From: Anthonomus grandis grandis
Lineage: Eukaryota; Arthropoda; Insecta; Coleoptera; Curculionidae
Assembly (NCBI RefSeq): GCF_022605725.1
Contig: NC_065561.1
Coordinates: 19,506,256-19,570,255 of the forward strand
Length of the DNA: 64,000 nucleotides
Direction: 5' to 3'
This document shows positions 1 through 10,700 of the stretch, one piece after another; positions within the stretch are counted from its first letter, which is position 1, and every line of letters begins with the position of its first letter. The translations under genes and the position numbers were made by a program. The notes beneath the pieces are model-generated. The model ran no database searches. It had not been told where the DNA came from and was given only the letters and a program-made list of their open reading frames with translations.

Positions 1-1100
1 GGGAATTGGTGTTCCTCCATTTATTTGCCTCAACTGCCTGGAAGATCTAATTTATTAACGCACTTAATTTAACCTTAGTAAGAAATAAAGCAAATAGGAA
101 ACTGTAACACACACACGACAAAATAATGATAATTCTGCTATTTACCACGAGATACTGTACTAAAATATGGGATACTGTGGTACCTAATTACGCCATAAAC
201 TTGACAAAGAAACTTCAGACCGCCCTAAAAAGCACGGCAATAAATCACCTTTATTTTATTACACCCTGCTTGTTTACTATCCTCACTCATATATTTAATA
301 GGAAAGGGTGAATGTAATATCACACCTCTGAGAAAAAATGCCGACGTGTACACCTTGTTTGGAAATAATTGCTGCTTGTTGTTTGATATACGATTTATTT
401 GTGCACAAGGAATATTAAGGTTTAATGTGACGTGTAATAATGATTGTCTGAATAATTGGCAATTATTTTAATAAAGCGTTTTTAGAGGGTGCCTTAGCAT
501 ATATATATATATGAAAAAGTCAATGTTTTTTTTACCTAAAAGACAAGAATATCCATAAGGAAACTAGGAGGGCCACTAGAGATATTCCATATCCTATTAC
601 GTACAGGAAATTCACAAAGTTGTAGAACTGAAAATAAAAAACGATTATTTAAATAAACTGATTAGCAAACGAATCGCGTTTTTTCAATAAATATTACCGC
701 ACTCACGCATCCACGACTTAATTGCAACAGAGTTTTCAAGTTATTGGAAAACTATTGGAAACTCTATAGGAAACTTAAACCCCTTAATTTGACGCGAACG
801 TTCGACGTGCCACCGCGAAACTATGCAATTTTCTTCTTGATTTAACGTCTAAGTCCCAAATTTATCGTTTACGTAGGACGTTGACGGTATGAGAATTTAC
901 ACTTCTGCGGGTTTAGACATCGAACAAGCGTAATCGACTTTTACGTATTTAATCGAGTCAATTTCTATTACCAAATTATTTCCATTTAAAAAAATGGCGC
1001 AAAATTTAATTGAAAATATCATTATTTGAGTAACGATTTTGATCACACCAAATTTTAAAAAATTTTAATATTAAAAATTTTATCACCTTATTAAATAGAA
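1..1100. other. AT-rich non-coding DNA, no gene seen
   Basis: No exon with convincing splice borders or a recognisable domain was found on either strand. A short plus-strand open frame at 126-311 has no recognisable motif and looks like chance. There is a 14-bp AT dinucleotide run at 499-512 and a 10-bp palindrome (CGAACGTTCG) at 795-804. If the minus-strand receptor gene runs through here, this is intron between its HRM exon and the membrane-spanning exons. Confidence 0.5.
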
Positions 1101-1325
1101 CAAAGGTAAGGTCTCATCAAATGCATATCATTTTTTAAAAGCTACACGTGTTTCGCTCCTATCGGAGCATTATCAGGCCTAGACCTGCACAGATCACATT
1201 ACAACAGATGTTTTAATGTGTAATCTGATGATGCTCCGAGAGGAGCGAAACACGTGTAGCTTTAAAAAAAAAAAAAGAAAAATTATATGGATTTGATGAG
1301 ACCGTGACTTAGTGTCCTTACCATT
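1101..1325. mobile_element. Fold-back / MITE-like element
   Basis: Almost the whole segment is self-complementary. The inner left arm at 1138-1175 (AGCTACACGTGTTTCGCTCC and onward) pairs with 1225-1262, with only a few mismatches over about 38 bp. An outer arm with GGTCTCATCAAAT at 1110-1122 pairs with 1290-1302. The ends (CAAAGGTAAG and CTTACCATTG) are also nearly complementary. The central part (1190-1226) forms a further imperfect stem. There is no coding capacity, so if mobile it is non-autonomous. No clear target-site duplication was seen. It lies in the presumed intron downstream of the HRM exon. Confidence 0.7.
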
Positions 1326-1580
1326 GTTTTGTTTTCGTTTGGTCTCTTAGAGAAAAATGGATGATACGTTTCTATTATTAAATAGACCTCCTGTATATCC
1401 AAAAGTAACCAAGACTTTCTCGAATATTATTGTTAATTATTTAAAAATTTCAACCCCATACATAACTATACCGGCTTGGCAAACCTCGTTCTAAAGTGCG
1501 AAGGTCAAGGGGCAAATAAAATACGCTAGTAAAGTGAGTTCTGTAATAAATAAATGAAATAAATGAAAGGTGAATGGTAC
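1326..1580 (-). other. Intron segment downstream of the HRM exon
   Basis: The splice donor of the HRM exon reads GAG|GTACC at 1581/1580 on the minus strand. The sequence beyond it is AT-rich. If the donor is not used, the reading frame continues for about 30 codons to a stop at 1491-1493. No membrane-spanning exon was recognised between here and position 1. Confidence 0.45.
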
Positions 1581-1789
1581 CTCTAAGGATTCGTAGTCAA
1601 TACAGTCTCTATAGTCAGACCAGGTAACATTTTCATGATTAACGAACCAAGAACCGTTCTCCCAACATTGTTTGTAAGCCAACTTGTTGCTGTTGAACCC
1701 GTCTATCCTGGGACACGATTGGTTGGATATTGTGCCCGGTGGAGCGGGTGGCCAGCAGAGGGCGTCGTCGAACACTTCTGGACACCATC
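1581..1789 (-). CDS. Class B (secretin-family) GPCR, main HRM-domain exon
   Basis: This 209-bp exon encodes most of the extracellular hormone-binding (HRM) domain of a class B G-protein-coupled receptor, a plasma-membrane receptor for a peptide hormone. What is seen: CTAG|GA acceptor, GAG|GTACC donor, two leading bases completing a split codon, then 69 codons. Five of the six HRM cysteines are present with family spacing, along with the CWP and PG elements, an A-Y-K-x-C stretch, NGSW, and the closing T-W-S-D-Y-R-D-C motif. Three N-glycosylation sequons (NQS, NGS, NVT) fit an extracellular location. The residue before the conserved Asp is Phe where many relatives have Trp. By eye it is closest to the PTH-receptor and calcitonin/DH31-receptor branches, but I cannot settle the subfamily. 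The downstream intron is phase 0. Membrane-spanning exons are not in the window. Confidence 0.88.
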
Positions 1790-2108
1790 CTAGAATAATT
1801 AACAATTATAAAAAAAAACTGTAAATTTTATAAGAACAATTGTGAGAAGAGTATTTGGACCTTATTCCTTTGACCTTATTCCAAAAGCCTCTGGTCCAGA
1901 AACATTAAAGTATTGAAATATTTCTTCGCTGTGTTTTATAGAGCAAACATTAATATTTAGAACGTCTTAGCTAGATTTCAGAAGTTAATCCGGATAACAC
2001 TCCTGAAGCTGTTTTTAGAAGTATACACTCTAAGATAGAGCTTTAGATTAATAATTTATTCTTTCTTGCCTTAACAGTTACCTTGAAGTTAAATTTGTAA
2101 AGTCTCAC
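1790..2108 (-). other. Phase-1 intron between the two receptor exons
   Basis: This 319-bp AT-rich intron has a GTGAG donor at 2108-2104 and a TTCTAG acceptor ending at 1790. It splits a glycine codon (G|GA), and both flanking exons are open in the frame this requires. No other feature was seen inside. Confidence 0.75.
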
Positions 2109-2202
2109 CTTCGATTGTGTTGTTCCGTTTCCCGCAGGTTGTAGTAGTATTGGAAATGTCTAGATCATTGCGGTCAAGTTGCGTCACATTTATCATAATT
2201 GT
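2109..2202 (-). CDS. Class B GPCR, N-terminal extracellular exon
   Basis: A 94-bp exon just upstream of the main HRM exon. What is seen: a pyrimidine-rich acceptor (TTTTTCCAG) ending at 2203, a GAAG|GTGAG donor, and 31 open codons plus one base. That is exactly the phase needed to join the exon at 1581-1789. It supplies the cysteine (codon 23) missing from the next exon, completing the six-cysteine HRM pattern, and three N-glycosylation sequons (NVT, NTT, NNT). The first in-frame ATG is codon 3 (2196-2194), but there is no hydrophobic signal peptide after it. Class B receptors usually have one, so a further upstream exon is likely. In-frame sequence upstream reaches a TAA about 16 codons before the acceptor. 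The satellite array begins only about 120 bp further upstream. Inference: a real exon, found by phase and cysteine logic rather than a database match. Confidence 0.75.
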
Positions 2203-2320
2203 CTGGAAAAATTCAATATATGAGAAACGATATATATCTTTAAAATGTTAGAATGGATATATGTGAATTTATAAGAAATAAATCATGATTTTTGTTTTCA
2301 ATCGTTTATCAAGTATGTAA
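2203..2320. other. Short unique spacer between receptor exon and satellite
   Basis: AT-rich sequence, not similar to the satellite. It carries the acceptor of the exon ending at 2202. The left satellite boundary is judged by the first match to the monomer, GCGCTGGTATACTTA, near 2330. Confidence 0.6.
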
Positions 2321-2880
2321 AGAACAAGGCGCTGGTATACTTAAATTGATATGGAAAAAAATCATTTTTTGGTGCAAAATTTCGATACGGGGGGGTATAC
2401 CCGAAAAATGAAAAATTCCAAACTTTGAAGGTCGATATCTCGGCTTCTATGGGAGCTATCGGGAAATTTCCAACGGTTTTGTCTTAGTTTCGTCGTTCTG
2501 AATCCAACGAGACCATCCACAAGGTCATAGCTCCCATATTAGCTGAGATCTCGCATTTTTGTAGCCCATTTTTGGGCTCAAAAACGGGGTCGAAAATTGA
2601 CTTTTTTACGAATTTTCAAAGTGCTATAATTCCACTTGTTCTGGTCGAATTCCGTTATAATCCGGTGTTTTCGTAATGTAGGTGATGGGAATAAGCCGCT
2701 GATAGGGATTTCTATAGCTAATTTCGGGTATAAAGAAAATCGATTTTTCGCATTTTCAAAGTGCTGTAATTCCCTTAGTTTTTCTCGAAACTCATTATAA
2801 CCCGGTGTTTTCGTGTTGTAGGTGATGGGAACAAGCCGCTGGTATAGTTAGTTCAAATTCGAAAAAAATCAATTTTTGGT
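2321..2880. repeat. Diverged left-edge satellite monomer
   Basis: This unit begins in mid-monomer and differs from the core at many sites. It has ATACCCGAAAAATG where core monomers have ATACCCTTAAAATG, CTATGGGAGCTATC instead of the GGCAC form, and TCGTCGTTCTG instead of TCGTCCTTCTG. Several of these are shared with the diverged right-edge units, so they are probably ancestral. It already contains the 140-bp internal duplication. Confidence 0.85.
2613..2752. repeat. First half of the monomer's internal 140-bp duplication
   Basis: Starts at TTTTCAAAGTGCTATAATTCC and is followed at 140 bp by a diverged second copy starting TTTTCAAAGTGCTGTAATTCC. Both contain the landmarks CCGGTGTTTTCGT (with one base varying before it), GTAGGTGATGGGAA and AAGCCGCTG. 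The same pair recurs in every 506-bp monomer; this is its first occurrence. Confidence 0.9.
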
Positions 2881-2892
2881 GAAAAATTCGAT
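2753..2892. repeat. Second half of the monomer's internal 140-bp duplication
   Basis: This partner copy starts TTTTCAAAGTGCTGTAATTCC and ends by the G-rich GATACGGGG segment. It contains ATAACCCGGTGTTTTCGTG and GGGAACAAGCCGCTGG. It is clearly related to the preceding 140 bp but diverged throughout, so the duplication predates the homogenisation of the array. Confidence 0.9.
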
Positions 2893-3386
2893 ACGGGGGG
2901 GTATACCCTTAAAATGAAAAATCCCAAACTTTGGAGGTCCATATCTCGGCTTCTATGGGCACTATCGGGAAAATTCCAACGGTTTTGACTTAGTTTCGTC
3001 CTTCTGAATCCAACAATACCATCCGCAAGGTCGTAGCTCCCATATTAGCTGAGATCTCGCATTTTTGTAGCCCATTTTTGGGCTCAAAAACGGGGTCGAA
3101 AATTGACTTTTTTACGAATTTTCAAAGTGCTATAATTCCACTTGTTCTGGTCGAATTCCGTTATAATCCGGTGTTTTCGTAATGTAGGTGATGGGAATAA
3201 GCCGCTGATAGGGATTTCTATAGCTAATTTCGGGTATAAAGAAAATCGATTTTTCGCATTTTCAAAGTGCTGTAATTCCCTTAGTTTTTCTCGAAACTCA
3301 TTATAACCCGGTGTTTTCGTGTTGTAGGTGATGGGAACAAGCCGCTGGTATAGTTAGTTCAAATTCGAAAAAAATCAATTTTTGGT
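2881..3386. repeat. Reference 506-bp satellite monomer
   Basis: Taken from one GAAAAATTCG anchor to the next. In order it holds: a G7 run next to the GTATAC palindrome; a 'TATCTCGGCTTCTATGGG' block; the palindromic-like TAGCTGAGATCTCGC; a short hairpin (AGCCCA, TTTT, TGGGCT); A/T-tract-rich GTCGAAAATTGACTTTTTT; then the two 140-bp half-copies. The A/T tracts recur through the unit and could favour curved DNA, which is inference. Confidence 0.85.
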
Positions 3387-6300
3387 GAAAAATTCGATAC
3401 GGGGGGGTATACCCTTAAAATGAAAAATCCCAAACTTTGGAGGTCCATATCTCGGCTTCTATGGGCACTATCGGAAAAATTCCAACGGTTTTGACTTAGT
3501 TTCGTCCTTCTGAATCCAACGAGACCATCCGCAAGGTCGTAGCTCTTATATTAGCTGAGATCTCGCATTTTTGTAGCCCATTTTTGGGCTCAAAAACGGG
3601 GTCGAAAATTGACTTTTTTACGAATTTTCAAAGTGCTATAATTCCACTTGTTCTAGTCGAATTCCGTTATAATCCGGTGTTTTCGTAATGTAGGTGATGG
3701 GAATAAGCCGCTGATAGGGATTTCTATAGCTAATTTCGGGTTTAAAGAAAATCGATTTTTCGCATTTTCAAAGTGCTGTAATTCCCTTAGTTTTTCTCGA
3801 AACTCATTATAACCCGGTGTTTTCGTGTTGTAGGTGATGGGAACAAGCCGCTGGTATAGTTAGTTCAAATTCGAAAAAAATCAATTTTTGGTGAAAAATT
3901 CGATACGGGGGGGTATACCCTTAAAATGAAAAATCCCAAACTTTGGAGGTCCATATCTCGGCTTCTATGGGAGCTATCGGAAAATTTCCAACGGTTTTGT
4001 CTTAGTTTCGTCGTTCTGAATCCAACGAGACCATCCACAAGGTCGTAGCTCCCATATTAGCTGAGATCTCGCATTTTTGTAGCCCATTTTTGGGCTCAAA
4101 AACGGGGTCGAAAATTGACTTTTTTACGAATTTTCAAAGTGCTATAATTCCACTTGTTCTGGTCGAATTCCGTTATAATCCGGTGTTTTCGTAATGTAGG
4201 TGATGGGAATAAGCCGCTGATAGGGATTTCTATAGCTAATTTCGGGTTTAAAGAAAATCGATTTTTCGCATTTTCAAAGTGCTGTAATTCCCTTAGTTTT
4301 TCTCGAAACTCATTATAACCCGGTGTTTTCGTGTTGTAGGTGATGGGAACAAGCCGCTGGTATAGTTAGTTCAAATTCGAAAAAAATCAATTTTTGGTGA
4401 AAAATTCGATACGGGGGGGTATACCCTTAAAATGAAAAATCCCAAACTTTGGAGGTCCATATCTCGGCTTCTATGGGCACTATCGGGAAAATTCCAACGG
4501 TTTTGACTTAGTTTCGTCCTTCTGAATCCAACGATACCATCCGCAAGGTCGTAGCTCCCATATTAGCTGAGATCTCGCATTTTTGTAGCCCATTTTTGGG
4601 CTCAAAAACGGGGTCGAAAATTGACTTTTTTACGAATTTTCAAAGTGCTATAATTCCACTTGTTCTGGTCGAATTCCGTTATAATCCGGTGTTTTCGTAA
4701 TGTAGGTGATGGGAATAAGCCGCTGATAGGGATTTCTATAGCTAATTTCGGGTATAAAGAAAATCGATTTTTCGCATTTTCAAAGTGCTGTAATTCCCTT
4801 AGTTTTTCTCGAAACTCATTATAACCCGGTGTTTTCGTGTTGTAGGTGATGGGAACAAGCCGCTGGTATAGTTAGTTCAAATTCGAAAAAAATCAATTTT
4901 TGGTGAAAAATTCGATACGGGGGGGTATACCCTTAAAATGAAAAATCCCAAACTTTGGAGGTCCATATCTCGGCTTCTATGGGCACTATCGGAAAAATTC
5001 CAACGGTTTTGACTTAGTTTCGTCCTTCTAAATCCAACGAGACCATCCGCAAGGTCGTAGCTCTTATATTAGCTGAGATCTCGCATTTTTGTAGCCCATT
5101 TTTGGGCTCAAAAACGGGGTCGAAAATTGACTTTTTTACGAATTTTCAAAGTGCTATAATTCCACTTGTTCTAGTCGAATTCCGTTATAATCCGGTGTTT
5201 TCGTAATGTAGGTGATGGGAATAAGCCGCTGATAGGGATTTCTATAGCTAATTTCGGGTTTAAAGAAAATCGATTTTTCGCATTTTCAAAGTGCTGTAAT
5301 TCCCTTAGTTTTTCTCGAAACTCATTATAACCCGGTGTTTTCGTGTTGTAGGTGATGGGAACAAGCCGCTGGTATAGTTAGTTCAAATTCGAAAAAAATC
5401 AATTTTTGGTGAAAAATTCGATACGGGGGGGTATACCCTTAAAATGAAAAATCCCAAACTTTGGAGGTCCATATCTCGGCTTCTATGGGCACTATCGGGA
5501 AAATTCCAACGGTTTTGGCTTAGTTTCGTCCTTCTGAATCCAACGAGACCATCCGCAAGGTCGTAGCTCCCATATTAGCTGAGATCTCGCATTTTTGTAG
5601 CCCATTTTTGGGCTCAAAAACGGGGTCGAAAATTGACTTTTTTACGAATTTTCAAAGTGCTATAATTCCACTTGTTCTGGTCGAATTCCGTTATAATCCG
5701 GTGTTTTCGTAATGTAGGTGATGGGAATAAGCCGCTGATAGGGATTTCTATAGCTAATTTCGGGTTTAAAGAAAATCGATTTTTCGCATTTTCAAAGTGC
5801 TGTAATTCCCTTAGTTTTTCTCGAAACTCATTATAACCCGGTGTTTTCGTGTTGTAGGTGATGGGAACAAGCCGCTGGTATAGTTATTTCAAATTCGAAA
5901 AAAATCAATTTTTGGTGAAAAATTCGATACGGGGGGGTATACCCTTAAAATAAAAAATCCCAAACTTTGGAGGTCCATATCTCGGCTTCTATGGGCACTA
6001 TCGGGAAAATTCCAACGGTTTTGGCTTAGTTTCGTCCTTCTGAATCCAACGAGACCATCCGCAAGGTCGTAGCTCCCATATTAGCTGAGATCTCGCATTT
6101 TTGTAGCCCATTTTTGGGCTCAAAAACGGGGTCGAAAATTGACTTTTTTACGAATTTTCAAAGTGTTATAATTCCACTTGTTCTGGTCGAATTCCGTTAA
6201 AATCCGGTGTTTTCGTAATGTAGGTGATGGGAATAAGCCGCTGATAGGGATTTCTATAGCTAATTTCGGGTTTAAAGAAAATCGATTTTTTGCATTTTCA

Positions 6301-7740
6301 AAGTGCTGTAATTCCCTTAGTTTTTCTCGAAACTCATTATAACCCGGTGTTTTCGTGTTGTAGGTGATGGGAACAAGCCGCTGGTATAGTTAGTTTAAAT
6401 TCGAAAAAAATCAATTGTTGGTGAAAAATTCGATACGGGGGGGTATACCCTTAAAATGAAAAATCCCAAACTTTGGAGGTCTATATCTCGGCTTCTATAG
6501 GCACTATCGGGAAAATTCCAACGGTTTTGGCTTAGTTTCGTCCTTCTGAATCCAACGAGACCATCCGCAAGGTCGTAGCTCCCATATTAGCTGAGATCTC
6601 GCATTTTTGTAGCCCATTTTTGGGCTCAAAAACGGGGTCGAAAATTGACTTTTTTACGAATTTTCAAAGTGCTATAATTCCACTTGTTCTGGTCGAATTC
6701 CGTTATAATCCGGTGTTTTCGTAATGTAGGTGATGGGAATAAGCCGCTGATAGGGATTTCTATAGCTAATTTCGGGTTTAAAGAAAATCGATTTTTCGCA
6801 TTTTCAAAGTGCTGTAATTCCCTTAGTTTTTCTCGAAACTCATTATAACCCGGTGTTTTCGTGTTGTAGGTGATGGGAACAAGCCGCTGGTATACTTAGT
6901 TCAAATTCGAAAAAAATCAATTTTTGGTGAAAAATTCGATACGGGGGGGTATACCCTTAAAATGAAAAATCCCAAACTTTGGAGGTCCATATCTCGGCTT
7001 CTATGGGCACTATCGGGAAAATTCCAACGGTTTTGGCTTAGTTTCGTCCTTCTGAATCCAACGAGACCATCCGCAAGGTCGTAGCTCCCATATTAGCTGA
7101 GATCTCGCATTTTTGTAGCCCATTTTTGGGCTCAAAAACGGGGTCGAAAATTGACTTTTTTACGAATTTTCAAAGTGCTATAATTCCACTTGTTCTGGTC
7201 GAATTCCGTTATAATCCGGTGTTTTCGTAATGTAGGTGATGGGAATAAGCCGCTGATAGGGATTTCTATAGCTAATTTCGGGTTTAAAGAAAATCGATTT
7301 TTCGCATTTTCAAAGTGCTGTAATTCCCTTAGTTTTTCTCGAAACTCATTATAACCCGGTGTTTTCGTGTTGTAGGTGATGGGAACAAGCCGCTGGTATA
7401 GTTAGTTCAAATTCGAAAAAAATTAATTTTTGGTGAAAAATTCGATACGGGGAGGTATACCCTTAAAATGAAAAATCCCAAACTTTGGAGGTCCATATCT
7501 CGGCTTCTATGGGCACTATCGGGAAAATTCCAACGGTTTTGGCTTAGTTTCGTCCTTCTGAATCCAACGAGACCATCCGCAAGGTCGTAGCTCCCATATT
7601 AGCTGAGATCTCGCATTTTTGTAGCCCATTTTTGGGCTCAAAAACGGGGTCGAAAATTGACTTTTTTACGAATTTTCAAAGTGCTATAATTCCACTTGTT
7701 CTGGTCGAATTCCGTTATAATCCGGTGTTTTCGTAATGTA

Positions 7741-10700
7741 GGTTATGGGAATAAGCCGCTTTTAGGGATTTCTATAGCTAATTTCGGGTTTAAAGAAAAT
7801 CGATTTTTCGCATTTTCAAAGTGCTGTAATTCCCTTAGTTTTTCTCCAAACTCATTATAACCCGGTGTTTTCGTGTTGTAGGTGATGGGAACAAGCCGCT
7901 GGTAGAGTTAGTTCAAATTCGAAAAAAATCAATTTTTGGTGAAAAATTCGATACGGTGGGGTATACCCTTAAAATGAAAAATCCCAAACTTTGGAGGTCC
8001 ATATCTCGGCTTCTATGGGCACTATCGGGAAAATTCCAACGGTTTTGGCTTAGTTTCGTCCTTCTGAATCCAACGAGACCATCCGCAAGGTCGTAGCTCT
8101 AATATTAGCTGAGATCTCGCATTTTTGTAGCCCATTTTTGGGCTCAAAAACGGGGTCGAAAATTGACTTTTTTACGAATTTTCAAAGTGCTATAATTCCA
8201 CTTGTTCTGGTCGAATTCCGTTATAATCCGGTGTTTTCGTAATGTAGGTGATGGGAATAAGCCGCTGATAGGGATTTCTATAGCTAATTTCGGGTTTAAA
8301 GAAAATCGATTTTTCGCATTTTCAAAGTGCTGTAATTCCCTTAGTTTTTCTCGAAACTCATTATAACCCGGTGTTTTCGTGTTGTAGGTGATGGGAACAA
8401 GCCGCTGGTATACTTAGTTCAAATTCGAAAAAAATCAATTTTTGGTGAAAAATTCGATACGGGGGGGTATACCCTTAAAATGAAAAATCCCAAACTTTGG
8501 AGGTCCATATCTCGGCTTCTATGGGCACTATCGGGAAAATTCCAACGGTTTTGGCTTAGTTTCGTCCTTCTGAATCCAACGAGACCATCCGCAAGGTCGT
8601 AGCTCTAATATTAGCTGAGATCTCGCATTTTTGTAGCCCATTTTTGGGCTCAAAAACGGGGTCGAAAATTGACTTTTTTACGAATTTTCAAAGTGCTATA
8701 ATTCCACTTGTTCTGGTCGAATTCCGTTATAATCCGGTGTTTTCGTAATGTAGGTGATGGGAATAAGCCGCTGATAGGGATTTCTATAGCTAATTTCGGG
8801 TTTAAAGAAAATCGATTTTTCGCATTTTCAAAGTGCTGTAATTCCCTTAGTTTTTCTCGAAACTCATTATAACCCGGTGTTTTCGTGTTGTAGGTGATGG
8901 GAACAAGCCGCTGGTATACTTAGTTCAAATTCGAAAAAAATCAATTTTTGGTGAAAAATTCGATACGGGGGGGTATACCCTTAAAATGAAAAATCCCAAA
9001 CTTTGGAGGTCCATATCTCGGCTTCTATGGGCACTATCGGGAAAATTCCAACGGTTTTGGCTTAGTTTCGTCCTTCTGAATCCAACGAGACCATCCGCAA
9101 GGTCGTAGCTCTAATATTAGCTGAGATCTCGCATTTTTGTAGCCCATTTTTGGGCTCAAAAACGGGGTCGAAAATTGACTTTTTTACGAATTTTCAAAGT
9201 GCTATAATTCCACTTGTTCTGGTCGAATTCCGTTATAATCCGGTGTTTTCGTAATGTAGGTGATGGGAATAAGCCGCTGATAGGGATTTCTATAGCTAAT
9301 TTCGGGTTTAAAGAAAATCGATTTTTCGCATTTTCAAAGTGCTGTAATTCCCTTAGTTTTTCTCGAAACTCATTATAACCCGGTGTTTTCGTGTTGTAGG
9401 TGATGGGAACAAGCCGCTGGTATAGTTAGTTCAAATTCGAAAAAAATCAATTTTTGGTGAAAAATTCGATACGGGGGGGTATACCCTTAAAATGAAAAAT
9501 CCCAAACTTTGGAGGTCCATATCTCGGCTTCTATAGGCACTATCGGGAAAATTCCAACGGTTTTGGCTTAGTTTCGTCCTTCTGAATCCAACGAGACCAT
9601 CCGCAAGGTCGTAGCTCTTATATTAGCTGAGATCTCGCATTTTTGTAGCCCATTTTTGGGCTCAAAAACGGGGTCGAAAATTGACTTTTTTACGAATTTT
9701 CAAAGTGCTATAATTCCACTTGTTCTGGTCGAATTCCGTTATAATCCGGTGTTTTCGTAATGTAGGTGATGGGAATAAGCCGCTGATAGGGATTTCTATA
9801 GCTAATTTCGGGTTTAAAGAAAATCGATTTTTCGCATTTTCAAAGTGCTGTAATTCCCTTAGTTTTTCTCGAAACTCATTATAACCCGGTGTTTTCGTGT
9901 TGTAGGTGATGGGAACAAGCCGCTGGTATAGTTAGTTCAAATTCGAAAAAAATCAATTTTTGGTGAAAAATTCGATACGGGGGGGTATACCCTTAAAATG
10001 AAAAATCCCAAACTTTGGAGGTCCATATCTCGGCTTCTATGGGCACTATCGGGAAAATTCCAACGGTTTTGACTTAGTTTCGTCCTTCTGAATCCAACGA
10101 GACCATCCGCAAGGTCGTAGCTCTAATATTAGCTGAGATCTCGCATTTTTGTAGCCCATTTTTGGGCTCAAAAACGGGGTCGAAAATTGACTTTTTTACG
10201 AATTTTCAAAGTGTTATAATTCCACTTGTTCTGGTCGAATTCCGTTAAAATCCGGTGTTTTCGTAATGTAGGTGATGGGAATAAGCCGCTGATAGGGATT
10301 TCTATAGCTAATTTCGGGTTTAAAGAAAATCGATTTTTCGCATTTTCAAAGTGCTGTAATTCCCTTAGTTTTTCTCGAAACTCATTATAACCCGGTGTTT
10401 TCGTGTTGTAGGTGATGGGAACAAGCCGCTGGTATAGTTAGTTCAAATTCGAAAAAAATCAATTTTTGGTGAAAAATTCGATACGGGGGGGTATACCCTT
10501 AAAATGAAAAATCCCAAACTTTGGAGGTCCATATCTCGGCTTCTATGGGCACTATCGGGAAAATTCCAACGGTTTTGACTTAGTTTCGTCCTTCTGAATC
10601 CAACGAGACCATCCGCAAGGTCGTAGCTCTTATATTAGCTGAGATCTCGCATTTTTGTAGCCCATTTTTGGGCTCAAAAACGGGGTCGAAAATTGACTTT

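Noticed and set aside
126..311. 61-codon plus-strand open frame
   Set aside because: No domain, motif or splice context. Such a length is expected by chance in this amount of DNA.
1544..1580. A 36-bp mini-intron after the HRM exon (GTACC to TTACAG)
   Set aside because: Shorter than normal animal introns, and the sequence after the putative acceptor has an early stop in the required frame.
2795..2815. CENP-B-box-like sequence in the satellite (ACCCGGTGTTTTCGTG)
   Set aside because: Several essential positions of the CENP-B box differ (for example CGTG in place of CGAA), so it does not qualify.
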